33,808 nt of DNA from Treponema sp. (GTDB taxonomy: Bacteria; Spirochaetota; Spirochaetia; Treponematales; Treponemataceae). Within the stretch, counting starts at the first letter, position 1, and the number at the start of each line of letters is the position of its first letter. Shown here in pieces: positions 23,775-33,552 of this stretch. The position numbers were made by a program, and so were the translations under genes. The notes under the pieces are model-generated. The model had not been told where the DNA came from. It saw only the letters and a list, made by a program, of their open reading frames with translations, and did not search any database. The stretch spans positions 1-33,808 of the forward strand of contig JAFZRP010000030.1 in the NCBI GenBank assembly GCA_017619795.1. Reading direction: 5' to 3'.

Positions 23775-25304
23775 TTAATAATATGTATAAAACAGAAAAT
23801 CTTTTAATCTAAGCTTTAAGTCTGTTTTTCCATCAAACTTAAAGGCTAAGAAGCCATAAGAATCTAATTCAGCATCAGAAAGCTTATTCACATCATTAAA
23901 CTTTATAACAATCGGCTCTTTAACAATTTCTTCAAAACAAGAAGGATGGATTTTTGTTAAAGAAAAATCATATTCCAGACCGTCCTTGCCCGTAATTTTA
24001 CCAGACCAGTCTTTATTCAAAGACGGTAAAGCAGAATTATCATTATCAATATTATAAAGAATTGCGGTGAATAGTTTGATTAAATCATCAAAAGAAAGAT
24101 TTGTTCCGTTTATTTTATTTACGGCTTCTACTACAGACTCTTCATTTACAAACTCATTTGTAGCAATCTCCTGAATAAGGGTGGCTCCACCATAATTACG
24201 TGCCAGAAATGCCCCGAAGGCATACGCATTTCCATAACTATATTGTGTTAAAGAATCGTTAAAATGCCAGTTTTTAAAACCGCAATTGTAGCCTTTGTTT
24301 ACAAAAGCAATAAGTCTGCTCTGTGGCGAATTGGAAAGATCAATTTTTAAATCTTCCATCAAAAAATCTTCTGTAATCATAGAAAGCATTTCTGTATACC
24401 AGCTTTCGCAGGCAAATCCATATTTTAACGACTTCTGGACATAGTTCAAAAGATGATTAAACTCATGCGCAACGGTAGAAATAAGCGCCGGGAAAATCTT
24501 TTCCTGCTTTGCAAAATAAGAGTCTACAAAAATAGCCTCCATCGCATTTTCTCCCGACTGGTTTGTATAATACATAGATGGAGAAAAATATCCATAAAAA
24601 ACTCCACGTCCCAAATCAGAGCCAATATCATAAAGTACAAGAGAGACTTTTTCATCCGGAGTGATGACATTGTACAAACCTGAGGCTACATCTCCCTTAA
24701 AGGTCTCTCCACATAAAGCAGTTTCCTTAAGGTAGATTTTGTCAAAAGCTTCTGCAAAGGCCTTTATTTCATCATCACTCATTTTTGAATCATTCGGCTC
24801 ATCCTTAAATGTCCAGATATAACAATGTTCTCCTTCGTATGTCATTACTGCATTTCTTGCTTTTCCTATAAACTGCGGATCTGAATCGGAAAATGTATGG
24901 GGTTCGCCAAGAACATACTTTGTAGGCTTTACAGTCTTAGCAGCCCTTTCTTCTCTTGAATCCACAACTTCCCTTGCTTCCACTTCTCCCGCAACCGGTA
25001 GCTCAGTCGGAATAAACGGCACAGTATGTTCTATATATTCATATTCAGAAGAGACAGACGGCTCCTGTTCCTGTTCAGCTGCTGATTCCACCTGAGCTTC
25101 TCTGTTTTTTATATCTATACTAAGCCAGTTATCGCCGAGCTTTTTTTTCAGACTGGAACCGTTTACAACAACCAGTCCTGTTACATCGTGCAGATTATAG
25201 GAATTAAAGCCGTCAATATCAGCATCTTTTTTACACCCGAAGGTACAAATAAGAGAAATTGCCGCAATTGCAGCAAGAAAAATAGATTTACTTTTTTTAT
25301 TCAT
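23775..25304 (-). CDS. Lipoprotein zinc metallopeptidase, M30-like
   Basis: The product has a signal segment ending in a loose lipobox with Cys24. A low-complexity acidic linker (about 75-130) leads to a peptidase-like domain with His280-Glu281-x-x-His284 (HEFNH) and a downstream Glu305 in WYTEM. This is the gluzincin arrangement, and it resembles family M30 (hyicolysin). The start at 25304 was preferred over 25310 because AGGTGG then stands 9 nt, not 3 nt, upstream. Total length is 509 residues. It probably acts outside the cytoplasm on protein substrates. The family assignment comes from motif spacing and overall look only. Confidence 0.75.
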   Translation of the reverse strand: MNKKSKSIFLAAIAAISLICTFGCKKDADIDGFNSYNLHDVTGLVVVNGSSLKKKLGDNWLSIDIKNREAQVESAAEQEQEPSVSSEYEYIEHTVPFIPTELPVAGEVEAREVVDSREERAAKTVKPTKYVLGEPHTFSDSDPQFIGKARNAVMTYEGEHCYIWTFKDEPNDSKMSDDEIKAFAEAFDKIYLKETALCGETFKGDVASGLYNVITPDEKVSLVLYDIGSDLGRGVFYGYFSPSMYYTNQSGENAMEAIFVDSYFAKQEKIFPALISTVAHEFNHLLNYVQKSLKYGFACESWYTEMLSMITEDFLMEDLKIDLSNSPQSRLIAFVNKGYNCGFKNWHFNDSLTQYSYGNAYAFGAFLARNYGGATLIQEIATNEFVNEESVVEAVNKINGTNLSFDDLIKLFTAILYNIDNDNSALPSLNKDWSGKITGKDGLEYDFSLTKIHPSCFEEIVKEPIVIKFNDVNKLSDAELDSYGFLAFKFDGKTDLKLRLKDFLFYTYY

Positions 25305-25417
25305 AATCATTATCCACCTTTTTCATATACTTTTTTGTATTCTATAAAATATTCTACAATATTCCCACGACTTTGTCCTGTATTTTACTCATTCTGTTTC
25401 TATATATAAATATATCT

Positions 25418-25447
25418 TTGGACTTTATTTTCTAATTCTGCTATACT
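25418..25447 (+). promoter_or_regulatory. Predicted promoter of the sulfhydrylase gene
   Basis: TTGGAC (25418-25423) and TATACT (25442-25447) are 18 bp apart, 26 bp before the start codon. The remaining 163-bp intergenic region is AT-rich, with no other clear feature. Confidence 0.6.
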
Positions 25448-25473
25448 TCATAGAAATTATTCAGAGGTATATT

Positions 25474-26751
25474 ATGAAAGTTGAAACAAAATGTCTTCAT
25501 TCAGGTTATAAGCCGGAAAACGGCGGACCAGGCGTAATGCCTATAGTACAGAGCACAACCTACAGGTTCGACTCCTGCGACCACGTTGCAGCCCTTTTTG
25601 ATAAACCTACCGAGTTTATGTATTCTCGTTTTGCAAATCCTACCTGCGATTGTGTTGAGAAAAAAATATCAGACCTTGAAGGCGGCGTTGGCTGTATGCT
25701 TACCTCAAGCGGACAGGCAGCTTCCCTTATTTCTATACTTAATCTTTGTTCCGCAGGCGACAGCTTTATTGCAAGCTCCAGCATCTACGGCGGAACAATA
25801 AACCTTTTTGGTTTTACATTAAAAAAGCTTGGAATTGAATGTATCTGGGTAGATGTAAACGCTTCTTACGACGAAATTATGGCTGCATTCAAACCAAACA
25901 CAAAATGTGTATTTGGAGAAACAATTGCAAATCCTGCCCTTACCGTTTTTGATTTTGAAGTTTGGGCAAAAGCTGCACACGCAAATAACGTGCCTCTTAT
26001 CGTAGACAATACGTTTGCAACTCCTGTGCTTTGCCGCCCGTTTGAATGGGGGGCTGATGTTGTAGTTCATTCAACAACAAAATATATGGATGGCCACGCA
26101 GTTCAGGGTGGCGGCGCAATTGTAGATTCAGGCAACTTTGACTGGGAAAAAGCATACAAAGCAACCGGAAAGTTTGCAGATATGATTGAACCGGACGAAA
26201 GCTACCACGGACTTAGATACGTAGGCGATTTTGGAAAAGCTGCTTACATCGTAAAAGCCAGAACTCAGCTTATGAGAGACTTCGGCTGTTACCCTGCTGC
26301 ACAGAGTGCCTTCTACTTAAACCTCGGTCTGGAAACTCTTCCTATAAGAATGGAACGCTATTGCCAGAACGCACTTAAGGTTGCAGAGTTCTTTAAATCT
26401 TCAGACAAGATTGCAAGCGTAAGCTATCCAGGTCTTCCAGGCGACAAATATTACGAAAGAGCAAAAAAATACCTTCCAAACGGAACCTGCGGTGTAATTT
26501 CCATAAGCATAAAGGGCGGCCGTTCAGCGGCAGTTCGATTTATGGATGCACTCAAGCTCGCAATTGACGAGGTTCATGTTGCAGATATAAGGACTTGTGT
26601 TCTTCATCCGGCAAGTGCAACTCACCGTCAGCTTACAGACGAACAGCTTGTTGCAGCAGGAATTGACGGCGGAATGGTACGCTTCAGCTGTGGTCTTGAA
26701 AATATCGACGATATTATTGAAGACATAAAGCTGGGACTTGCCGCAATTTAA
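25474..26751 (+). CDS. metY: O-acetylhomoserine sulfhydrylase (PLP enzyme)
   Basis: This cytoplasmic PLP enzyme of the Cys/Met metabolism family probably makes homocysteine from O-acetylhomoserine and sulfide. The 425-residue length is that of MetY rather than the shorter (about 390) gamma-lyases. Visible marks are the PLP lysine Lys203 in HSTTKYMDGHAVQGG, Asp178 in VDNTFATP, the YSRFANPT segment near residue 50 and HPASATHRQL near the C-terminus. GAGG lies 6 nt upstream of the ATG. It appears to be transcribed alone. A methionine gamma-lyase activity cannot be excluded from sequence alone. Confidence 0.85.
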   Translation: MKVETKCLHSGYKPENGGPGVMPIVQSTTYRFDSCDHVAALFDKPTEFMYSRFANPTCDCVEKKISDLEGGVGCMLTSSGQAASLISILNLCSAGDSFIASSSIYGGTINLFGFTLKKLGIECIWVDVNASYDEIMAAFKPNTKCVFGETIANPALTVFDFEVWAKAAHANNVPLIVDNTFATPVLCRPFEWGADVVVHSTTKYMDGHAVQGGGAIVDSGNFDWEKAYKATGKFADMIEPDESYHGLRYVGDFGKAAYIVKARTQLMRDFGCYPAAQSAFYLNLGLETLPIRMERYCQNALKVAEFFKSSDKIASVSYPGLPGDKYYERAKKYLPNGTCGVISISIKGGRSAAVRFMDALKLAIDEVHVADIRTCVLHPASATHRQLTDEQLVAAGIDGGMVRFSCGLENIDDIIEDIKLGLAAI

Positions 26752-26790
26752 GCTTTTTTCCGTAAAAAAATAAAAATATTTTCAATTTTT

Positions 26791-26820
26791 TTCACGCTTT
26801 AATAAATTCTATGTTATACT
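26791..26820 (+). promoter_or_regulatory. Possible promoter of the glycosidase-polyphosphate cluster
   Basis: TTCACG (26791-26796) and TATACT (26815-26820) are 18 bp apart. The -10 is good and the -35 weak. It lies 80 bp before the GTG start and would drive the four-gene cluster. Confidence 0.45.
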
Positions 26821-26900
26821 TATAGAACAAAGTGTGATTGAGTTTCATAGTTTTTACTTTTGGAGCTCCCTCTATTTTAAAATGTGCATTAGGAGTACTT

Positions 26901-28340
26901 GTGAATAAACACGATTTTCCTCAAATCCACTTTTATGATCAAGATTTTGTGGATATTTATAATAAAACCTGGTCCTGGGTTTCTTCTTTCTGGTTAAACC
27001 CAAAAACTGGAGAACAGGATACAGAAGGTCTCTTTATTTATCCTGAAAACGATAAAAGGATAATTAATCAGTTTGAATCTATTTTTTCATCTTTTTTCTT
27101 AGTATATTCCAACAGAAACTTTGATGTATGCAGGAATATAGATTATTTCTATGCACGTCAGGAACCAAACGGAGCTATCCGCTGTAAATATGATGTTACA
27201 ACAGATCAGCCGGTTATAGATGCCGCTAACCCGGACGGACTTGGACTTCCGCTTTTCGCCTGGGCTGAGTTTAATCTTTATCACAAATCTGCAAATAAAC
27301 GACGTATTAAAGAAGTTATTCCATATCTTCAGAAATATATGACCTGGCTGGACACTTCTTTTAAGCAGGAAAACGGTTTGTATGCAGTTCCGGCAGCTGT
27401 AAGCACAATGGTAAATGCTCCACGTAAAAATGTTGTTTATCCTGTTGATTTTAATGCGTGCATGGCAATAAATGCTTCGTATATGTCGGCTCTTGGCGAT
27501 ATTCTTAACGACAAAGATTTGAGCTTCCAGTACAAGCGAATGTATTTCTCTATCAAAACAAGAATCAACTCTCTTATGTGGGATAATGATACAGGCTTCT
27601 ACTACGATCTTGACGCAAATCAGAAGCAGCTCCCGGCTAAAACAATTGCCGCTTACTGGACAATGCTTGCCGAAATCCCGAATGCAGATAAAGCAGACTG
27701 CCTTGTTGCTCACTTGAACGATCCTAAATCCTTTGGTACAGAGCATCCGTTCCCGTGTATCAGCGCAGACAATCCAAAGTTCAGCGAGGATGGAAACGGA
27801 TATTGTGGCAGTGTAATTCCAGCCTTCAACTTTATGGTAATAAAGGGTCTTGAAAAATACGCCCAGTACGAGCTTGCACGCGAATGTGCAATCCGCCATT
27901 TGTACTATGTACTTGAAGCCCTTATGCCAAACGAAAACAAGGAGCCTGGCGATCTTTGGGAAGCATATCTTCCAAACAAGGAAGGTCACGCAAAGCCATC
28001 TAAGCTTCCGGACGGACAGATTTTCCCTCGAAAACGCTATCTGATTACCGCTGCGCTTTCTACAATCGCATTGATGATAGAAAACGTAATTGGTCTTTCA
28101 ATAAGCTTACCTAGAAAAACAGTTGACTGGATAATTCCGAACCTTGAGATTATGGGAATTGAAAATCTTTCGCTTAAACGCAACCTTATTACAATCCTTA
28201 GCAATAAGAGTAACAGAGGCTGGGAAATCCAAATGGAAAGCGAAAAGCTGTATTACTTTACAATCAATATCCTTGACCAGAAGAAAAAGACCTTGCCAAT
28301 ACCTTCTGGAAAATGCTCAATGCTTATAGACAAACTTTAG
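26901..28340 (+). CDS. Trehalase/MGH1-like (alpha/alpha)6 glycoside hydrolase
   Basis: The product belongs to the glycosidase group related to trehalase (GH37), GH63 and mannosylglycerate hydrolase. Supporting segments are GLGLPLFAWAEF, the region GYCGSVIPAFNFMVIKGLEKYAQYELA and EPGDLWEAYLPNKEG, which occupy the places of the conserved barrel motifs. The start is a GTG at 26901 with AGGAG five bases upstream; a longer frame from a TTG at 26838 has no ribosome-binding site. That gives 479 residues and no signal peptide, so it is cytoplasmic. It is the first gene of a cluster with Ppx, PPK and a GH130 phosphorylase, which suggests an oligosaccharide substrate. The exact sugar is unknown. Confidence 0.7.
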   Translation: MNKHDFPQIHFYDQDFVDIYNKTWSWVSSFWLNPKTGEQDTEGLFIYPENDKRIINQFESIFSSFFLVYSNRNFDVCRNIDYFYARQEPNGAIRCKYDVTTDQPVIDAANPDGLGLPLFAWAEFNLYHKSANKRRIKEVIPYLQKYMTWLDTSFKQENGLYAVPAAVSTMVNAPRKNVVYPVDFNACMAINASYMSALGDILNDKDLSFQYKRMYFSIKTRINSLMWDNDTGFYYDLDANQKQLPAKTIAAYWTMLAEIPNADKADCLVAHLNDPKSFGTEHPFPCISADNPKFSEDGNGYCGSVIPAFNFMVIKGLEKYAQYELARECAIRHLYYVLEALMPNENKEPGDLWEAYLPNKEGHAKPSKLPDGQIFPRKRYLITAALSTIALMIENVIGLSISLPRKTVDWIIPNLEIMGIENLSLKRNLITILSNKSNRGWEIQMESEKLYYFTINILDQKKKTLPIPSGKCSMLIDKL

Positions 28341-28358
28341 CGAGCCGGAGACTGCAAA

Positions 28359-29888
28359 ATGACAACCCATGAATCAGTCATTGAAATCGGTTCTACAGGG
28401 GTTCGTCTTCTTGTAGCCGAGTTTACTGACGACAGAAAACAGAATATTCTCGACCGTTCCGACATGCCTCTTGCAATTGGGCGCGATGTTTTTACAAACG
28501 GAGTAATAAGTCAGGAACTTCAGAACAAGCTTATTCAGATTCTCAACCGCTATAAAGAGCAGCTTGCAGGCTGGGGAATTGAACCTTCACAAACACCGTG
28601 CTATGCCCTCAGTGCCTTCCGCGATGCTAAAAACTGCGACCCTGTAATGGACCGAATCTTTACCCAGACAGGCTTCAGCGTACATCTTGTTGATGGAATT
28701 GAAGAAAACAAGCTTATGTATCTGGCTGTTTCTGAATGCATTAAAGACCAGCCGATAGATTTTAAAACAGACGATACAGTAATTCTTGTTGTAGGCGGAA
28801 GTTCTACAGAAATGATGATGATTTCCAACGGAAAAATGGCGGGTGTACACTCGCTCCGTTTGGGAACAGTCCGTATTGAACAGCAGATGAAAAACCGCAC
28901 AAGCTCCTACGACGACATTCAGCGCTTTATTCAGGAATCAATCAATAACACAAAGGGTTCTCTTGAAAGTGAGCTTGACCTTTCTGACGTAAAGCAGTTT
29001 ATAGCCGTAGGACCAGATGTAACGCTCGCTGCCCTTCTTATTGGTCACCCGATTTCTACGTTCCTGTGGGAAATTAATAAGGAAGATTTTTCTGAGTTTG
29101 TAAAGGATATTCAGTCTTATTCTGTAGATGAATGTGTTGCACGCTTTAAGATTCCGTACAGCGAAGCAGAAACGCTGCAGGTAAGTCTTTTGATTTACAA
29201 CATGTTTATCCACCTTACAAAAACGCAGACAATTTTTGTTCCAGAAACAAATATCCGGAACGGAATCCTGTTGAGTCAAGTATCTACAAAAAATGAAGAG
29301 CTGCAGAACGAGTTCAACATGCAGATTATTGCTTCTGCCAAGAACCTTCTTCGCAAATATCACGGAGACGAAAATCATGCCGAATGTGTACGCATGATAG
29401 CGGCAAAGATTTACGATTCCCTTAAAACAGAAATTGCGCTCGATGATTATGCCCGAACTCTTTTGGAAACAGCCGCCATCCTTCACGACATCGGTTCCTT
29501 TATCCGTTTTGACAACCACAACCTGCACAGCTGCTACATCATCAAAAACTCGGAAATTTTCGGACTTTCGCGCAAGGACAACAACATAGTTTCGTTGATT
29601 GCAAAGTACCACAAGGGTACTTCGATTCCACAAGATGAGGAAAGCTTTACAATGCTTCCACGCTCCGACCGAATGACAATCTTAAAGCTTACAGCAATCC
29701 TCAGAATTGCAGATGCAATGGACCGCGGACACATCCAGCAGTTCTCTGATTTTAAAATCGAAATACGACAGAACACAATGTATATAAAGACAATGAACAC
29801 AAAAAACACAGTGCTTGAAAAAATCGCCATGTCCGAAAAATCCGGAATGTTTGAAAGCGTATTCGGCTACAAGGTGATTTTGTTGTGA
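28359..29888 (+). CDS. ppx: Ppx/GppA-type exopolyphosphatase, divergent
   Basis: The enzyme class removes terminal phosphate from polyphosphate or pppGpp. The 509-residue product has the actin-like ATPase fold marks ALSAFRDAKN (83-92), DGIEENKLMYLAV (112-124) and VGGSSTEM (145-152), and a C-terminal HD-type domain with LHDIGSF (His376-Asp377). The first phosphate motif reads VIEIGSTGVRLL, with Glu9 where the family usually has Asp, and SSTE replaces the usual GSTE, so catalysis may differ. GGAG precedes the start, 18 nt after the glycosidase gene. ppk follows 20 nt later, so the pair probably sets polyphosphate levels. Confidence 0.85.
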   Translation: MTTHESVIEIGSTGVRLLVAEFTDDRKQNILDRSDMPLAIGRDVFTNGVISQELQNKLIQILNRYKEQLAGWGIEPSQTPCYALSAFRDAKNCDPVMDRIFTQTGFSVHLVDGIEENKLMYLAVSECIKDQPIDFKTDDTVILVVGGSSTEMMMISNGKMAGVHSLRLGTVRIEQQMKNRTSSYDDIQRFIQESINNTKGSLESELDLSDVKQFIAVGPDVTLAALLIGHPISTFLWEINKEDFSEFVKDIQSYSVDECVARFKIPYSEAETLQVSLLIYNMFIHLTKTQTIFVPETNIRNGILLSQVSTKNEELQNEFNMQIIASAKNLLRKYHGDENHAECVRMIAAKIYDSLKTEIALDDYARTLLETAAILHDIGSFIRFDNHNLHSCYIIKNSEIFGLSRKDNNIVSLIAKYHKGTSIPQDEESFTMLPRSDRMTILKLTAILRIADAMDRGHIQQFSDFKIEIRQNTMYIKTMNTKNTVLEKIAMSEKSGMFESVFGYKVILL

Positions 29889-29908
29889 TTTAATTCAGGA
29901 GTTATTTT

Positions 29909-32044
29909 ATGGAAAATAGATTTTTTAACAGGGAATTATCGTGGCTTGAATTTAACGCACGAGTTCTTCATCTTGCGCTGCGAAAAGATCTTCCCCTTAT
30001 GGAGAGGCTTCAGTTCCTTACAATCGTAACCTCAAACTTTGACGAGTTTTTTCAGGTTCGTGTAGCGGCAACAAAGCGAATGCTCGATTCCGACCCGGAC
30101 AAAGCCGATGCTTCAGGCCTTACTCCGCAGATGCTTTTAAACGGTATTTCTGCCCGCGCCCATCAGATTATTCGGGAGCAGCAGAATTGTCTTATGAACG
30201 ACGTGCTTCCTTCTTTAGCAGATAAAGGCCTTGTCTACGTCAAACCTGAAAACTACACTCCTCAGCAGACCGAGTACATTCAAAATCTTTTCCGTACAGA
30301 AATCTATCCGTTGCTTACTCCGCTTCGAACAGATACACAAGCTTTTCCGCATATTAAAAATCTTGCTGTGTATGCTGCATTTCTTTTAAAACCAATCACC
30401 GGTATTAAAACAAACTCAATAGAATTGCAGGGTGATGATGATAAGCCACGGATTGCTCTTGTAGAAATCCCTTCTGTTTTGCAGAAAATCTACTGGTTAC
30501 CGGCTACCTCTAAAAAGAACAAAGAGTTTGCACTTATAGACGACATCATCTCGCTTTATGGAACACAGCTTTTCCCGGGCTTTACTGAAGAGGAAGCAAT
30601 GATTTTTAAGGTTGCCCGCGATGCAGATTTTGCCGTAGACGAGGATTCTGGAACAAACTTTATTCACGCAATGGAAGATGTTCTTATTCAGCGAAAATCT
30701 TCGTTCCCGGTACAGATGACCTGCAACACTACAAGTACAAAGCTTTTGAACTTCCTTATGGAAAAGCTGGAGCTTAAACCTGAGGATATTTATAAAGTAG
30801 AAGGAATTGTAGATCCATGTGGACTTATGGTTCTTCGCGATGCTGATGAAGATGAAAAGCTCAGCTTTGAAAAGTGGCAGCATTTTTATCCTCACGATTT
30901 GCCGGAAGAAGAGCCTTACTGGGACACCCTCAAGCTTCACGACAAGCTACTCCACGTTCCGTACGAAAGCTACGAGCCTGTAGTTAAGTTCCTTTCCGAT
31001 GCTGCTGATGATCCTGATGTTCTTGCAATAAAAATGACACTCTACCGCACCGGCCGCAACTCTCCTATAATTACAGCGCTTGAACGAGCCGCACAGCAGG
31101 GAAAGCAGGTAATTGTTCTTGTAGAGCTTAAAGCCCGCTTTGATGAAGAGAGAAACATCGCCTGGGCAAACGAGCTTGAACAAGCCGGTGTTACCGTAAT
31201 CTACGGACTTGTAAACCTTAAAGTACACGCAAAAATCCTTATGGTAATAAGACGTGAAAGCGACACAATCAGACGTTATGTTCACCTTGCAACAGGTAAC
31301 TACAATACAAAAACCGCAAAGCTCTATTCCGACCTTTCGCTTTTTACTGCAAACCCGGAAATTGCAAACGATGCTACAAGCTTCTTTAATCTTGTAACAG
31401 GTTATTCTACTTTGCAGAAAATGGATTATCTTGGAATGGCTCCTGTAACAATCAAAGCCCGCATTCTTAATATGATTCAGCGCGAAATTGACCGCAGCAC
31501 ACCAGAAAATCCAGGCTTGATAATTGCAAAGATGAACTCTCTTACCCACGAAGAAGTTATTGCCGCTTTGTACAAAGCAAGTCAGGCAGGAGTAAAGGTT
31601 CTGCTGAATATCCGCGGAATCTGTATGCTTGTACCGGGCGTAAAAGGACTCAGCGAAAACATAAAAGTTATTTCTATTGTAGACCGCTATCTTGAGCACT
31701 CCAGAATCTTCTACTTCCAGAACGGCGGAGCTCCTGAACTTTACTGTTCAAGTGCCGACTTGATGAGCCGCAACCTCGACCGCCGAATTGAGCTTATGTT
31801 CCCGATTCTGGACAAAGCCGTTTTTGCCGACGTAAAATCAATTCTAGACACCTACTTTGAAGATAACACCAACGCCATGGAACTCAAGTCCAACGGCGAA
31901 TGGGTTCCAATTCTAAAACCATCAGAGCGCAAACGCAAAACCGAAGCGATCCAGGCCCAGGAAAAACTGTACTTAAAATACAAAAAGTTGGAAGAATCTA
32001 AGCCAAAGAGTACGGAAAAACAATTTGAGGTTAGACGCAAATAA
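29909..32044 (+). CDS. ppk: Polyphosphate kinase 1
   Basis: PPK1 reversibly transfers the ATP gamma-phosphate to polyphosphate, usually at the membrane. The 711-residue length is typical. The N-terminus has FFNRELSWLEFNARVL. His440 in LKVHAKILMV is the phosphorylated histidine of the family, and His597 in DRYLEHSRI is the second catalytic histidine. VHLATGNYNTKTAKLYSDLS and SSADLMSRNLDRRIELMFP are further signatures. AGGAG lies before the ATG, 20 nt after ppx. Opposing synthesis and breakdown enzymes are in one operon, and a mannoside phosphorylase gene follows after 15 nt. Confidence 0.97.
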   Translation: MENRFFNRELSWLEFNARVLHLALRKDLPLMERLQFLTIVTSNFDEFFQVRVAATKRMLDSDPDKADASGLTPQMLLNGISARAHQIIREQQNCLMNDVLPSLADKGLVYVKPENYTPQQTEYIQNLFRTEIYPLLTPLRTDTQAFPHIKNLAVYAAFLLKPITGIKTNSIELQGDDDKPRIALVEIPSVLQKIYWLPATSKKNKEFALIDDIISLYGTQLFPGFTEEEAMIFKVARDADFAVDEDSGTNFIHAMEDVLIQRKSSFPVQMTCNTTSTKLLNFLMEKLELKPEDIYKVEGIVDPCGLMVLRDADEDEKLSFEKWQHFYPHDLPEEEPYWDTLKLHDKLLHVPYESYEPVVKFLSDAADDPDVLAIKMTLYRTGRNSPIITALERAAQQGKQVIVLVELKARFDEERNIAWANELEQAGVTVIYGLVNLKVHAKILMVIRRESDTIRRYVHLATGNYNTKTAKLYSDLSLFTANPEIANDATSFFNLVTGYSTLQKMDYLGMAPVTIKARILNMIQREIDRSTPENPGLIIAKMNSLTHEEVIAALYKASQAGVKVLLNIRGICMLVPGVKGLSENIKVISIVDRYLEHSRIFYFQNGGAPELYCSSADLMSRNLDRRIELMFPILDKAVFADVKSILDTYFEDNTNAMELKSNGEWVPILKPSERKRKTEAIQAQEKLYLKYKKLEESKPKSTEKQFEVRRK

Positions 32045-32059
32045 ATTACGGAGCATATT

Positions 32060-33226
32060 ATGATTCACGAAAAATATTTTGAACTGAAAGCAGAACAGGA
32101 AAAACTGCTTTCCCGCAAAAACGAAATTAATACAGCTTTTTACAACGGTATCTACGACCGTTACAAATATCCTATCCTTACAAGAGACAGCGTTCCTCTT
32201 ACCTGGAAATATGATCTCTGTAAGGAAACAAATCCTTTCTTTATGGAGCGGCTTGGCATAAACTGCGTGTTTAATTCCGGCGCAATTTATCTTAATGGAA
32301 AATACTGCCTTGTCTGCCGTGTGGAAGGAAACGACCGCAAATCCTTTTTTGCAGTTGCAGAAAGCCCTAACGGCATAGATAACTTCCGTTTCCGCGACTA
32401 CCCTATTCTGCTGCCAGACACCTGTCCTGAAGAAACAAACGTTTACGACATGCGTGTTACTCAGCACGAGGACGGCTGGATTTACGGAGTTTTCTGTTCG
32501 GAATCTAAGGACAAGACAAGTGCAGATTTAGGTGCGGCTGTCGCAGCAGCAGGAATTGTACGCACAAAGGATTTAGAGCATTGGGAAAGACTACCAAACC
32601 TTGTTACAAAAAAATCACCGCAGCAGAGAAATGTCTGCCTTCATCCTGAGTTTGTAAACGGTAAATATGCATTTTACACCAGACCAATGGACGGCTTTAT
32701 AGAAACCGGCAGCGGTGGAGGAATAGGCTTTGGTCTCTGTGATGATATTACAAATGCAGTAATTGATGATGAAAAAATTATTTCAAAGAGAATCTATCAC
32801 ACAATCACAGAAGCTAAAAACGGAGCCGGTGCAACTCCAATTAAAACCGACCGCGGCTGGATTCATATTTCTCACGGTGTTAGAAACACAGCTGCCGGCT
32901 TACGATATGTGCTTTATGTTTACGCAACATCCCTCGAAGACCCGTCAAAAGTAATTGCAGAACCAGGCGGTGTTTTCTTAGTTCCTCTTGGCAGCGAACG
33001 AACCGGCGATGTAAGCAATGTTGTTTTCACAAACGGCGCAATTGAACACGATGGCACTATCTACATTTACTATGCTTCCAGCGACACAAGAATGCACGTT
33101 GCAACAACTACAGTAGAAAAATTGCTCGATTATGTTTTCAATACTCCACGGGATGCTCTTCGAAGTGTAGACTGTGTAAAACAGCGCTGTGAATTGATTA
33201 AAAAGAACCTTGAGCTTTTGAACTAA
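32060..33226 (+). CDS. GH130 phosphorylase, probably 4-O-beta-D-mannosyl-D-glucose phosphorylase
   Basis: GH130 enzymes split beta-mannosides with phosphate, giving mannose 1-phosphate. The 388-residue product is close to the length of the characterised mannosylglucose phosphorylase of Bacteroides fragilis (390). [13 protein letters not shown] has Asp130, at the place of that enzyme's general acid. [20 protein letters not shown] and [19 protein letters not shown] are family segments. No signal peptide is seen, so it is cytoplasmic and would act on imported mannobiose-type or mannosyl-glucose units. It is the last gene of the cluster; its stop overlaps the stop of the convergent gene by four bases. 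Subfamily assignment (GH130_1) is an inference. Confidence 0.85.
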   Translation: MIHEKYFELKAEQEKLLSRKNEINTAFYNGIYDRYKYPILTRDSVPLTWKYDLCKETNPFFMERLGINCVFNSGAIYLNGKYCLVCRVEGNDRKSFFAVAESPNGIDNFRFRDYPILLPDTCPEETNVYDMRVTQHEDGWIYGVFCSESKDKTSADLGAAVAAAGIVRTKDLEHWERLPNLVTKKSPQQRNVCLHPEFVNGKYAFYTRPMDGFIETGSGGGIGFGLCDDITNAVIDDEKIISKRIYHTITEAKNGAGATPIKTDRGWIHISHGVRNTAAGLRYVLYVYATSLEDPSKVIAEPGGVFLVPLGSERTGDVSNVVFTNGAIEHDGTIYIYYASSDTRMHVATTTVEKLLDYVFNTPRDALRSVDCVKQRCELIKKNLELLN

Positions 33227-33459
33227 ACTCTAAGTCTCTTTACATGTGTCATTTTACTTACAACAAGATTCTCTACATTACGCTCCGGGAATACCTCAAG
33301 CTTTACTACTGAATCCGCATACTGTTTTATAATTCCTAGCGGCTTTCCAACCACAGTAAAATACTCAGAAGGCTTGTTATATTGCGGCAGCGTAATTTCC
33401 ATTATATCTTCCGCCTTTATTGCCGCTTCAAACAAATGAACCTTTCCAAGATAATCCAT
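33223..33459 (-). CDS. Unknown short protein, possibly the 3' part of a broken gene
   Basis: From the first ATG the product is 78 residues, rich in beta-strand patterns ([19 protein letters not shown]) and without recognisable domain. The ATG has no good ribosome-binding site. The same frame continues open upstream to a TAA at 33553-33555. Those 31 codons (LTKEQLAIASVKTEILEADG and more) look like normal coding sequence for this genome but contain no ATG, GTG or TTG. This suggests either a noncanonical start or a nonsense mutation joining it to the gene at 33553-33808. Its stop overlaps the GH130 stop. Confidence 0.5.
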   Translation of the reverse strand: MDYLGKVHLFEAAIKAEDIMEITLPQYNKPSEYFTVVGKPLGIIKQYADSVVKLEVFPERNVENLVVSKMTHVKRLRV

Positions 33460-33552
33460 TCCATCTGCTTCCAGAATTTCTGTTTTTACACTGGCAATTG
33501 CAAGCTGTTCTTTTGTAAGAATAACACGCTGACAGATTTTATTTTTAAGCGT

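Noticed and set aside
25560..26070. Minus-strand frames opposite metY and other plus-strand genes
   Set aside because: These are antisense shadows of well-supported genes without ribosome-binding sites or recognisable motifs.
26838..26900. Longer start of the glycosidase gene at a TTG
   Set aside because: No ribosome-binding site; the GTG at 26901 has AGGAG at proper distance, and the extra 21 residues look non-conserved.
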